Source of the DNA: Blastocystis hominis
Lineage: Eukaryota > Sar > Bigyra > Opalinata > Blastocystidae
Length of the DNA stretch: 64,000 nt
Assembly: GCF_000151665.1 (NCBI RefSeq)
Contig: NW_013171833.1
Coordinates: forward strand, 1-64,000
Reading direction: 5' to 3'
How positions within the stretch are numbered: the first letter of the stretch is position 1; each line of letters starts with the position of its first letter. The translations under genes and the position numbers were made by a program. Positions 1 to 8,533 of this stretch are shown here, piece after piece. The notes under the pieces are model-generated. The model made no database searches, was not told where the DNA came from, and saw only the letters and a program-made list of their open reading frames with translations.

Positions 1-940
1 TAGGACTCCGACCATGAAACCAATATCTATTGCCAAGGTTCACCTTAATATCAAAGCTTTTCATCACAGCAATCACTTCATTCAACTTCTTGATAATGGA
101 CGACACATCCATCTGTTGTACGATCTGATTCGTCACATTCACAGGTTGTACTTCGGGTTTGACCATCCATCGACCACGTTCAACGCGACCTTCAGCTACC
201 AAATCATCGTATGCCTGAGTATCTCGTTTCACTTTCTTTGTCACACCACGAACATATACCGTAGTATTATCATCATTCCACAACAGGAATGTTCGCTCTG
301 GATCACCTTGTTCTGTCACATCGTCTCGCAAGCCAGAAAAATCATTATGAATTATTGCACTCTGTTGAGCAAATGTGTTGATACTTTCTCCCATCTGTTG
401 AGCTGCACCCGTTATGGCATCAGCAGCATTCTTCATTTCGTTGATGCTGGCTCCAAGATCACCAGGCAAATTCACGATTTGTGCATCGCCAACCTGTGTT
501 CTCTTGTACTTGAGACGATAGGGTGATACAGGTTCATATCCAAATGGATTATCAAACACAGCTCGTTTCTCCATATCAGACAACTCGTGATTCACAGACT
601 GAACAATGATCTTGTTGAATCGTTTCTCAATTTTAGCATTGTAGACCGCGTTGTCCTCGAATGAGTACAACAGTACGTTCTCATCGTCAATTCGCTGCAT
701 TTGATATCCACGCATGTCAGAGACGGATACACGGCGACGTTCAGCGGGTGAGAGATTCATATACGAATCAAACAAGGTTCGCTTCTGTCGCCATTGTTCG
801 CTCCTCATTCGCTGTTGATTGAATTCACTTTCAACGACTTTATCGAAATATCGATTCAACATCTTGTCCATCATGTTTCTCGATTTCACTTTGTGTGGTT
901 TGAATCGAATGATTGGAATTGTAGCAACGTATTCATCCAT
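1..940 (-). CDS. Viral-element protein, C-terminus outside window (partial)
   Basis: An open frame on the minus strand starts at the ATG at 938-940 (MDEYVATIPIIRF) and runs 313 codons to the window edge without a stop. I do not recognise the family. The first ~120 residues are charged, rich in Arg/Lys/Gln and probably helical. A central part (INEMKNAADAITGAAQQ) looks coiled-coil or amphipathic, and the C-terminal part has further helix-like segments. It sits in the same orientation as three genes of a Polinton-like element, 43 bp past the stop of the next one, so a structural or minor-capsid role is likely but only inferred. Codon use matches the neighbouring viral genes and no intron is needed, unlike the host genes to the right. 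Confidence 0.6.
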   Translation of the reverse strand, partial: MDEYVATIPIIRFKPHKVKSRNMMDKMLNRYFDKVVESEFNQQRMRSEQWRQKRTLFDSYMNLSPAERRRVSVSDMRGYQMQRIDDENVLLYSFEDNAVYNAKIEKRFNKIIVQSVNHELSDMEKRAVFDNPFGYEPVSPYRLKYKRTQVGDAQIVNLPGDLGASINEMKNAADAITGAAQQMGESINTFAQQSAIIHNDFSGLRDDVTEQGDPERTFLLWNDDNTTVYVRGVTKKVKRDTQAYDDLVAEGRVERGRWMVKPEVQPVNVTNQIVQQMDVSSIIKKLNEVIAVMKSFDIKVNLGNRYWFHGRSP

Positions 941-961
941 TTACTATGGGAGGAACAATGT

Positions 962-983
962 GGGGCGACTTTGCCGTCTCCCC
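962..983 (-). terminator. Hairpin starting at viral stop codon
   Basis: The stem is 962-969 against 976-983, with 7 of 8 pairs and a 6-nt loop. On the minus strand it begins with the last base of the UAG stop of the 231-aa viral gene. It is probably a transcript 3' end signal. Two further hairpins (1707-1725, 1687-1703) share its GGG..GAC/AAC design. Confidence 0.5.
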
Positions 984-1678
984 TACTTTACTTTGGTGTA
1001 ACAAGATATCGTGAATGAGATGTACACATTCGAATTCAATGAGATCGGATTGTCATTCGCATCTGTCAGTACCCAATCAATGTAGTCCAGGTTCGATTGT
1101 TCAATCACATCGATCGATAGGTTGTCCCAGGTGATCATGTTGTTCAGTCCCATCGATACATGAATCAGGTTATCGATCAACGGACTCTTGAGACCGAATG
1201 TTTGAGCATTGATACTACTGTACACTCGGATCACACTCATGCCATTCGTGATGTCGTAGGGTTCACTCGCTACCATACCTGCCTCAACGATACCTTCCAA
1301 CTTGAGGATACTCGTGTAATCAGGTGCGCCACTAAGGTCAACAGCGGTCGCCACATCACTGTTCAAGTATGCTCGGTTAACATCGTCTACCTGGATGGAA
1401 TCGGCTATCGCACGGCATAACTCGGTAATCGAGTAGTAGCCAGGACCGACGTTGTACACCATTTCAAACCCTGACAACATTTGAACCTTCACGACATTCA
1501 TTGCACGAATGTTCCAGAGAGAAGTGGTATCGATCTTGCATGTAATCGAAGTGATCTTGTACACAAGGTCACGAGGCATGATCACTGTGTTGAACGTTTC
1601 ATGGTATCGTTCGTTGTTCTTCGGAATTACTGTATTGTGGTTAATCACACTTACCGGTAGTGCACGATTATGACTCAT
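983..1678 (-). CDS. Single-module viral structural-type protein
   Basis: This intronless 231-aa gene starts at the ATG at 1676-1678 (MSHNRALPVSV). It contains one copy of a module found repeatedly in the 1020-aa gene upstream. The module has a GYYSITELCRAIADSI segment, a short beta-rich stretch, then DLSGAPDYTSILKLEG, and a tail with DITNGMSVIRVYSSI ending in ISLNSNVYISFTISCY. The large gene has matching pieces (GYYTISEIIALLN, TDAPDIREILGLEG, DITNGLSNIQLYCNIV). That pairing of a one-module and a many-module protein suggests a virion surface or vertex component, which is inference; no named family is recognised. The gene ends at a hairpin and lies 46 bp past the previous stop. Confidence 0.75.
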   Translation of the reverse strand: MSHNRALPVSVINHNTVIPKNNERYHETFNTVIMPRDLVYKITSITCKIDTTSLWNIRAMNVVKVQMLSGFEMVYNVGPGYYSITELCRAIADSIQVDDVNRAYLNSDVATAVDLSGAPDYTSILKLEGIVEAGMVASEPYDITNGMSVIRVYSSINAQTFGLKSPLIDNLIHVSMGLNNMITWDNLSIDVIEQSNLDYIDWVLTDANDNPISLNSNVYISFTISCYTKVK

Positions 1679-1686
1679 TTATGTAT

Positions 1687-1703
1687 GGGAGACGTAGTCT
1701 CCC
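1687..1703 (-). other. Perfect hairpin in viral intergenic gap
   Basis: GGGAGAC and GTCTCCC form a 7-bp stem with a 3-nt loop. It lies 8 bp upstream of the ATG of the 231-aa gene and directly after the hairpin that closes the preceding gene. It may belong to the 5' leader of the 231-aa gene or to the 3' end of the 107-aa gene. Confidence 0.5.
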
Positions 1704-1706
1704 CCG

Positions 1707-1725
1707 GGGGCAACGCAGTTGCCCC
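1707..1725 (-). terminator. Perfect hairpin starting at viral stop codon
   Basis: GGGGCAAC (1707-1714) pairs fully with GTTGCCCC (1718-1725), with a 3-nt loop. On the minus strand its first base is the final G of the TAG stop of the 107-aa gene, as in the hairpin at 962-983. Confidence 0.6.
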
Positions 1726-2048
1726 TACAGTGTGTAGAAGTGAATGCACACCGTAATCGGCATTGGCAGGGCAATCGTTGCACCGGTCTTATCGGTCAAC
1801 GAGAATGACCATTTGCGACTTTTGGGTACCACGACGTTCATGTGCGCATTCTCTGTGTACACCTCGTTCAGCACGGCAAGCGGGGACTGTCGTCGTTCTT
1901 GCATGTTGTTCACTCGATCAAGGACAAGGCAGGTGCCAGGCGATTCTCCCTTCATAGTCACTCTGTCGATTACCATGTCGCTTTTGATGAGATTGTTACT
2001 TGTAAATTCATGTTCGTACGTTCGAGCAATATTGAACACTAGATTCAT
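1725..2048 (-). CDS. Small viral protein, 107 aa
   Basis: The ATG at 2046-2048 overlaps the TGA stop of the upstream 1020-aa gene as ATGA, a tight viral-style overlap implying a shared transcript. The product (MNLVFNIARTYEHEF...) is 107 aa, mostly beta-type, with a central VPKSRKWSFSLTDKTG stretch and no membrane segment. I do not recognise it. Its last strands (ITVCIHFYTL) resemble the ends of the module proteins on both sides (VYISFTISCY, VYLLIGFTVS), so it could be a short relative keeping only the C-terminal beta unit; that is inference. A perfect hairpin begins at its stop codon. Confidence 0.65.
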   Translation of the reverse strand: MNLVFNIARTYEHEFTSNNLIKSDMVIDRVTMKGESPGTCLVLDRVNNMQERRQSPLAVLNEVYTENAHMNVVVPKSRKWSFSLTDKTGATIALPMPITVCIHFYTL

Positions 2049-5000
2049 TTATTATTTCCTCCTGAAACGGTGAATCCGATTAGCAGGTACACGTTCCCAA
2101 TGAACGATAGCGGGTCACCATTTTCGTCCTTCAATTCGTACACGATGCGATCAAGCAATTCAGAACATGGTACCAACATGCGATTCTTGTAGAAGTAATT
2201 CTTGTACAAGCTGTCCATCGGGACATTCGCAAGCAGTGGTATCGTCTTGCTTTTCACGATGTTGCAATACAGCTGTATGTTCGATAGACCGTTCGTGATA
2301 TCGACAGGATACTCGGCAACCAATGGACCATAGTTGGCATAGTACACACCATCGTCGAAAGGGATACGCCATGTATGCGATTGCGATCCTGAAGCGGGAA
2401 CTATGGTTCCCAGGTTGCCACTCAACGAGAACACGTGGTCCGCGTGAATGTAGTACCCATCTGTCTCAGCTTTCCATCGTATGTTCAGTGCAGCCGAGTC
2501 AAAACACTGGTTCATGTGCCATATCATGTCAGCCTGTGTCAACCGTGATGGTATGGTCCACGTGAGTGTTTGAATGTCATCCGTGTAAGTGATATCAGTC
2601 TCGGGGGAAGCACTGCTTCCCTCTTCGCCCAGTGTCATCATTCCGTACGGGAAGCGAATCGTCGTGTTAGCCGTGTACGACTCAGATTGTTCCCAGTCAA
2701 CGAAGGTAGCCAATGATGGGTGAAGACCGACATACGTAACACGTGTCGGTTGTATGAATTCGATCGACACAGCACGATCGGAATACGTACTACCTTTGAT
2801 CATATTCGTCACATTCAGTCCATCGATGTTCGCCATCGCAAACTCGTAAGGTGATGTCAACTCGGGCATTCTGATGTAGTAATTGCGATAAAACTCGAAA
2901 AAACAAGACAAATACACACCACCTGGTTCAGCGTATGGTCCGGGTGTAATCTTGAAACATGGATTATCACAAAACAATATGAATCGTGGTTCTGTACCAT
3001 TTCGACATCCCATTCGTACTCGACCACCATTATCTGCAATGACATATACCAAGTACCTTCCGAGAGACGCATCTACATATATCTTATTGATCACATTAGC
3101 GATCATATTCACGATATCAACAGCGCTATAATGACCTCGTTGGATTGTGAGAGGTCTTTCGCCATATCCACGTATTCCAAGTATAAAATTCGTCGTATCG
3201 ATAAACACTTTCGTGTGATATATACTATCCTTGGAATACCAAGGTCCGATCGAAGAACCATTCGATGACACCAAGTCACCTGTATTTTCCGATGTGATAT
3301 GCAATTCCAATTCTGGTGCATAGTCCTTCGCAGTCCATGACATGCTTTCTCTATTGTCATTCACCGTCCACGCAATCGCATTCTGGTGAGATGGAGGTAG
3401 TTCCATAGCACTCGCATATCGAGCATTGAGTTCATTAAAACATGTGGTTGTAAGAGTATTCATCTTGATCGGGGTAGACGTATCTTCCGTTATGTAGAAT
3501 TCACCACTATCGAGTACTGAACCATCAGCTAAACGCATCGTGTATGTCGCGAGAGGCTTTAGCAGGAACCGATTATCATTCGTACGCATTTTCCAGTCAT
3601 ACGCAATGAAGGTGTTTGATCCTATGTACGCATGACCACCAATACCTTGATCATTCGTCATATCAGGTGGGGAATCGCTTTCAGGGTTGAACGAAGCTTC
3701 CACTGGTCGTTCGATGCACAGGTTCTGCACAGATGGAGACAGCTTGAACCATGGAGTCCAACCAAAACCATTGATCGTCGTGTCAACGCTGGATCGATCG
3801 AAATACCATCCGTCTGCTTGGACATTGAAGCGAACATGATCATCCTCGATCGTCATGGATGTGAGTGGAAGCACTTTCACCATTTCAGCACCGACAGCCT
3901 CGATGAACTCGGAGAACGTGTAGTAACCGACAGGCATTGTCAACATGTGCGATTCCCTGCCATCAGTAACAACCACGTGATTACACGAGGACGACAAGTA
4001 GTAGCGCTTCGGGTTATCCACTCCTTTCACCAAGATGTCCGATTCGAATCCGAGGATCGATTGGATCTCTGGTGCATTCGTGAAATCAATCATGTAGAAG
4101 TGATCTACCGTGATGTGGAACGCATTCTCACCGCTATACACCAATTCGAACAGGGCATCACTTGCATTCAGCTTTGCAATGATCGTTTCGATGTCATATG
4201 CACCGCGTGGTATCGCGATCTCTTGAATCGTAGCGCCAGCATTGATTAGCACCACTTGGTCAGTCGGCACGTTGTGCAACACGAAGTCCGTATACAACGA
4301 CACAGACGAGATGTAGCACTGGTCGAACGAGAGAGGATTGTCCAGCTTCACTTCCTTCTTCGTAGTATTACCGAACACTTCGATCATGGAGAACTGATTA
4401 GCAGAAGTGACGCTATTTTCACTTTGCTCGTACACATCCTCAATCGTCAACTGGAGTTCGAATTCACCATTCAGTCGTAGCATCTTGCCTTCCATATCGC
4501 GGAACACGAACATCAACCGATCAAACCGAGTGATCATTGGAATACACACGTCTTCCACACTTCGCACGTAGTCAGCCGTTGGATCGTCAATTATCATCGT
4601 GGTGAGCAGGTTGTTGTTCTGGTTGGCAATCTTCAGGTCCGATGATCGCACGATCGTCGAGTAGACCTGAATCACTTGTCGATTTCGCGTGATATCAATC
4701 ACGTTCGATCCACTGAACGAAGCAGGTAGAATGATCGTTCGTCCTTCCAAACCGAGGATCTCACGAATGTCAGGTGCATCCGTGAAGTCAATGGTGTGTG
4801 GAGACTGAATCCAAATACAACCGAACGACGAGGCATTCGTCGATATGGAGAATGTAGTATCGGTCATGGTATTGAGCAAGGCAATGATCTCACTGATCGT
4901 GTAATAACCAGCAGGGATTGTTACAGTCTCGTCATTCGAATTCGTGACAATGTTCGTCGTGTCCACATTGTTGAACATAGCCTGGGCATCCTTGGGTCGA

Positions 5001-5107
5001 AACAGGACAGTCATGGAAGTGATGTAAGGATTCTTGTACTTGTACGGGTTCATCCAAGTGAATGAGCCGTTGGTAGGTGAGCCTTGTATAAGCATGGAGT
5101 AGTGCAT
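2045..5107 (-). CDS. Multi-module viral structural-type protein, 1020 aa
   Basis: I chose the ATG at 5105-5107 (MHYSMLIQGSPTNGSF) because two broken copies near 35.0 and 37.4 kb begin the same way. The frame stays open for 99 more codons upstream, but those are the leader repeats. The protein is built from five or so related modules: GYYTISEIIALLN...TDAPDIREILGLEG near residues 60-150, GAYDIETIIAKLN...TNAPEIQSILGFE, GYYTFSEFIEAVG, GHYSAVDIVNMIA and LTQADMIWHMNQC. The last is followed by a C-terminal DITNGLSNIQLYCNIV unit shared with the 231-aa gene. No signal peptide, membrane segment or intron is seen. Similar repeated units are familiar from Polinton-type elements, but I know of no named function; a fibre, spike or vertex protein is inference. 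The stop overlaps the next gene by 4 nt. Confidence 0.75.
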   Translation of the reverse strand: MHYSMLIQGSPTNGSFTWMNPYKYKNPYITSMTVLFRPKDAQAMFNNVDTTNIVTNSNDETVTIPAGYYTISEIIALLNTMTDTTFSISTNASSFGCIWIQSPHTIDFTDAPDIREILGLEGRTIILPASFSGSNVIDITRNRQVIQVYSTIVRSSDLKIANQNNNLLTTMIIDDPTADYVRSVEDVCIPMITRFDRLMFVFRDMEGKMLRLNGEFELQLTIEDVYEQSENSVTSANQFSMIEVFGNTTKKEVKLDNPLSFDQCYISSVSLYTDFVLHNVPTDQVVLINAGATIQEIAIPRGAYDIETIIAKLNASDALFELVYSGENAFHITVDHFYMIDFTNAPEIQSILGFESDILVKGVDNPKRYYLSSSCNHVVVTDGRESHMLTMPVGYYTFSEFIEAVGAEMVKVLPLTSMTIEDDHVRFNVQADGWYFDRSSVDTTINGFGWTPWFKLSPSVQNLCIERPVEASFNPESDSPPDMTNDQGIGGHAYIGSNTFIAYDWKMRTNDNRFLLKPLATYTMRLADGSVLDSGEFYITEDTSTPIKMNTLTTTCFNELNARYASAMELPPSHQNAIAWTVNDNRESMSWTAKDYAPELELHITSENTGDLVSSNGSSIGPWYSKDSIYHTKVFIDTTNFILGIRGYGERPLTIQRGHYSAVDIVNMIANVINKIYVDASLGRYLVYVIADNGGRVRMGCRNGTEPRFILFCDNPCFKITPGPYAEPGGVYLSCFFEFYRNYYIRMPELTSPYEFAMANIDGLNVTNMIKGSTYSDRAVSIEFIQPTRVTYVGLHPSLATFVDWEQSESYTANTTIRFPYGMMTLGEEGSSASPETDITYTDDIQTLTWTIPSRLTQADMIWHMNQCFDSAALNIRWKAETDGYYIHADHVFSLSGNLGTIVPASGSQSHTWRIPFDDGVYYANYGPLVAEYPVDITNGLSNIQLYCNIVKSKTIPLLANVPMDSLYKNYFYKNRMLVPCSELLDRIVYELKDENGDPLSFIGNVYLLIGFTVSGGNNK

Positions 5108-5145
5108 GGTCTTTCTCTCTTTACCATTATATAAAGGGCAGACAA
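5108..5145 (-). promoter_or_regulatory. TATA-like leader of the multi-module gene
   Basis: On the minus strand CCCTTTATATAATGG lies about 20-35 nt before the ATG, followed by GGTAAAGAGAGA. The broken copy at 37.4 kb keeps GGTAAAGAGAGA directly before its ATG, so the leader was copied with the gene. Promoter use is inferred. Confidence 0.4.
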
Positions 5146-5176
5146 TTACCACATTGGTAGAAAATAGTCGAAAAGG

Positions 5177-5404
5177 TTTTCGCGCTTTATGCGCCATGGT
5201 ACTCGAGGTGACCAGGTAGGAAATGGTCGAAAAAGGAGGCCAGGAATAAAAATGGCAGAAAAAGGTCCGAAAAAATTTTCGCGCTTTATGCGCCATGGCC
5301 ATCAAGGTTGCCAGGTTGAAAAAAGGAGGCCAGGTAGAAAAAAGGAGGTCAGGAAAAAAATGGCAGAAAAAAGGCCGAAAAAATTTTCGCGCTTTATGCG
5401 CCAT
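5177..5404 (-). repeat. Three direct repeats of a GCGC-TTTAT-GCGC palindrome
   Basis: The 21-bp unit TTTTCGCGCTTTATGCGCCAT occurs at 5177-5197, 5276-5296 and 5384-5404, identical in all three, embedded in purine-rich DNA (AAAAAGGAGGCCAGG type). Each holds a 4-bp GCGC inverted repeat around TTTAT. Read on the minus strand they would encode MAHKARK three times. The spacing (99 and 108 bp) and position before the largest viral gene suit an upstream control array or a part of the element's terminal repeat. Confidence 0.65.
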
Positions 5405-5460
5405 TTTCCTACTACTACTGAATGACGGAAATAGCGTGTTATAGTACTAAGTACTGGAAA

Positions 5461-6079
5461 AACTTCCGTATAGCTTGGCCAATCAAGAGTTCTTATTCCT
5501 CATGAGTCATTCAACTGAGGAGTTGAAGAATACTGCCAAGAAATGGGTGCATCAATAGGAAAATTAACCTTGCAAACCCTCAGTTTCTTACATGAACAGG
5601 CTAAAACTGCCATAATTTGTTCATTTTGTTTGATAATAAGCTTTGAATTTTCATCTCAGGTGTTTGAGTTTGTATTACCCAACACAATATAGTACGTACC
5701 ATAAGAGAAGTAATAGACTTTTGAATCGTTATTCTTCTTGTTATTTTCAAAAGACGTCGCTTCTTCTTTGTATATTGGAGTACCAGTTTCACTAGTCTCA
5801 TTACAAATATATATATTCATAAGATGAATGCTTCTTTACAATTTGTCGAAGTGTGAATTCGGCTTGGTCACTATACAATTTTTGAAACGAGGGCTGCAAA
5901 GTAAGAGAGTATCAAAAGAAATTACAACAGATGAAAAGAGAGTCAATAGCGATAAGAAGGTAGTTCATTTGTTGTAGATATGACAATTAGAATAAAATAT
6001 CCTCCTAGATACGAATTGTCGTCATTAACTTATAGAAATAGTAATATGATTAACCATTTTTGTGCAATGGACTCTAGTG

Positions 6080-6151
<72 letters not shown>

Positions 6152-7046
6152 GGGGCTGTAATGCTCTCTTTTTGATATAGAGATTATGTTACAAATTCTG
6201 CCCAGAATCATTTTAAGCAAACAAGTATTGGTGATGTGCAATTGTTGCAATTCAGTATAAATCAAGAAACATGGATTGTGAATAATCACTATGTTAGACT
6301 ATTCACTGTACTATGTTTACACTATGTAAGATCCTTTGTATTAGGGGTCAATATTGTGTATTTTGTATTGTATTCTTGACCGAATGATTATTGTTGATGT
6401 TTCGAGTATCCACTTTCAGAGATTTAGCACTACTGAATAATTTGAAAACCATATTCCTAAACGATTGTTTATATACCATCCAAGTAAGAAAATAAGATAA
6501 TCATTCCCTGAGGGAGCAAAATCTTGTGCATACAACAAAGAAATACTTTAAGAGATATCGTGGACTAATTCAATGTGGCTTCCTGAGCTGATATCTGTAT
6601 TATATAGTTCAAAGGACTGATATGGATGTTTGTTTGATTAACGGTGTGTACTCTCTATCGGAAAATAATAAGAATGTGCGATTGGTAGAATTGATATGAT
6701 GTAAGATCGATTCGCAGGGTATTGGTTATTTTTCACACATACAAACGAATCACAATACAGTTTACCTTGCTTTGTTCATAAAAAACGAATATTATCATTT
6801 TTCAACTGTATAATCGATAATTAGTAGTATTTGTGTTTTGCTTTTGTTTGCTTACTATTTTGTTTTAAACTTCATGATAATACGAAATCAGGATTGAATT
6901 ACCGTTTATACTTAATCATTATCAATATATGTTTTGTGTATGCCTTTCATTTATTTATAATATATTCAGTATAGCAAATATCAAACACAAGAAGGATTGA
7001 TAATTTGTAGATTCAAAATGATATTGTCTATAAATAGAATGGTCTC
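5461..7046. other. AT-rich intergenic DNA
   Basis: No convincing gene is seen. The stretch holds a TTA microsatellite (annotated separately) and scattered short frames. It separates the viral element from the GST gene; I found no element terminus or target-site duplication in it. Confidence 0.5.
6081..6151. repeat. (TTA)n microsatellite, about 24 copies
   Basis: An uninterrupted TTA trinucleotide run of 71 bp. Frames through it would encode poly-Tyr, poly-Asn or poly-Ile and are not taken as genes. Confidence 0.95.
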
Positions 7047-7054
7047 AACAAACA
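7047..7054 (-). promoter_or_regulatory. TGTTTGTT poly(A) motif of the GST gene
   Basis: TGTTTGTT on the minus strand, about 57 bp past the GST stop. This is the motif associated with poly(A) sites in Blastocystis. Confidence 0.55.
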
Positions 7055-7110
7055 ACACAATACTATAACACAATTGTAAATTCATAGAACATAGAAATCA
7101 GTCATTTCTA

Positions 7111-7769
7111 TCATAAAGCCAAATAAGCCTTCACTTCATCCAAACTCTCAAAATCAGCTCTCCATTTCTTCAGAGTAGGGAATCCTTCAAGCGAATCTTC
7201 GCATTTGCGCTCCATGTCAATCACGGTAGAATAAGCAAAAGCATCTGCAATTGTGGGAACATCCGAAACCATAAATCGTTTCTATGCATTAATAATGATA
7301 TCATATAGTAAATACTCCATAACGAATATACAGGTTTTCCAAGTTTGTCAGATGCTTCTTTCTTGAAATAGATAAGAATTCCGGAAGACCCGTTTTGTCT
7401 TGAAAAGCATGCTTGTAATACAAGAGAAGCAAATCGTTCCATCCATTCATCATTATATCAAGATGAACATTGGTCACTTCATCCATATCTTTCGATAGAT
7501 ATCTACAAATCATCTCTATCATTATTGAAATAATACTTGCGAGAAATGTATTGATAAATGGCCAAAGTTTGAACAATATCCATTCCATCAATATGAAGAA
7601 CAGGTAGCTGACCAAAGGGCAAAGTTCCATTTTTGGTCCATTCTTCTTTCTGAGCTGGCCAGTCGACGGTCGTACGATAAGTGAATGGAATATGAGCCAA
7701 ATTAAGTGCAATTTTGATACCCTCAGCCCGCGCCTTCACAGGAAGATAAGTCAATACAGTGTCAGACAT
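7111..7769 (-). CDS. Glutathione S-transferase (sigma-like)
   Basis: The protein is about 196 aa after removal of two 34-nt GT..AG introns (7503-7536 and 7282-7315). The start is ATG 7767-7769 (MSDTVLTYLPVKARAEG). The N-terminal thioredoxin-like domain has the catalytic-type Tyr in TYLPVKARAEGIKIALN, the GQLPVLHIDG glutathione-binding loop with its cis-Pro, and QTLAIYQYISRKY. The helical C-terminal domain carries the family's Asp in VSDVPTIADAFAYS and ends DEVKAYLAL. Length and the WPAQKEEW / LPFGQLPVL pattern fit sigma-class or prostaglandin-D-synthase-like GSTs. It is a cytosolic enzyme joining glutathione to electrophiles. It stands alone between AT-rich stretches, with a poly(A) motif about 57 bp downstream. 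Confidence 0.88.
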
Positions 7770-7869
7770 AATATAATATAAAATATTAAAATAATAATAA
7801 TAATAATAATGAAAATATCCTAATAGCGAGAGTGTTAGGTAAAATCTACTTCGTTCATCCAATGATTCG

Positions 7870-8430
7870 TGAGCAAAAAATGCTTTCCTAACACTATTTT
7901 ATCCAGAATCATTACGTGTTATTTTGTATACTGATTATTTGTTGGCCTTATTGAACTAATGGTTGATGAATAATAGTCAAGAGACATGGAAATTACCCAC
8001 TCCTCAATGATTCCTAGTATCACTTTCAATATTAGCTTTTACTATGTTACATTCTTTGGTATTTCCTTACAGATAAACAAACTACCATAAAATGTGCGTT
8101 GTACGTTTAACTGGCTGGGTTTTGCATTTATAAAATCACAACAATGGTGGAGTAATAAATACAGTGAGCAGTATGTTACAATAATGCACGTTCAACTATT
8201 CTTTTGTAATTGCGAATTTGCCGCTGACAGATACTCACATCATTTTAGCACTCCTCTGAGTAGCATTTCCACATTTAATTACGGCTTCTCAAGAACAAAT
8301 AACAAATTTGGTTCATTCTGTTTCGTTTTGTGTTTATTCCCATCGATTACATCAAGAAAATGTAATATATACTTACAACTACTCTGGGCAGCTGCCTCAT
8401 ATTGGAAGGGATGACACATTCACTCATTGT
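7870..8430. other. AT-rich intergenic DNA
   Basis: No supported gene. A 106-codon frame on the plus strand (8094-8414) has no recognisable features. TGTTTGTA near 8436 on the minus strand is probably the poly(A) motif of the remodeler gene. Confidence 0.45.
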
Positions 8431-8533
8431 TAGTACAAACAATAATTAAATTCTCCTAAATATATCTTGATATGGAACAATAATCCAATAATTATTAAAA
8501 CGCATCGCTAGCCTATTTCTTTTTAGGTATTCT

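Noticed and set aside
14-526. Plus-strand 170-codon frame at the left edge
   Set aside because: The minus strand has a 313-codon open frame consistent with the viral gene order; the plus frame is its shadow.
5108-5404. N-terminal extension of the 1020-aa viral protein through the leader repeats
   Set aside because: Two remnant copies start at the same downstream MHYS methionine, and the upstream part is a tandem repeat with a TATA-like element between.
5980-6289. Poly-Tyr and poly-Asn frames
   Set aside because: They are translations of the TTA microsatellite.
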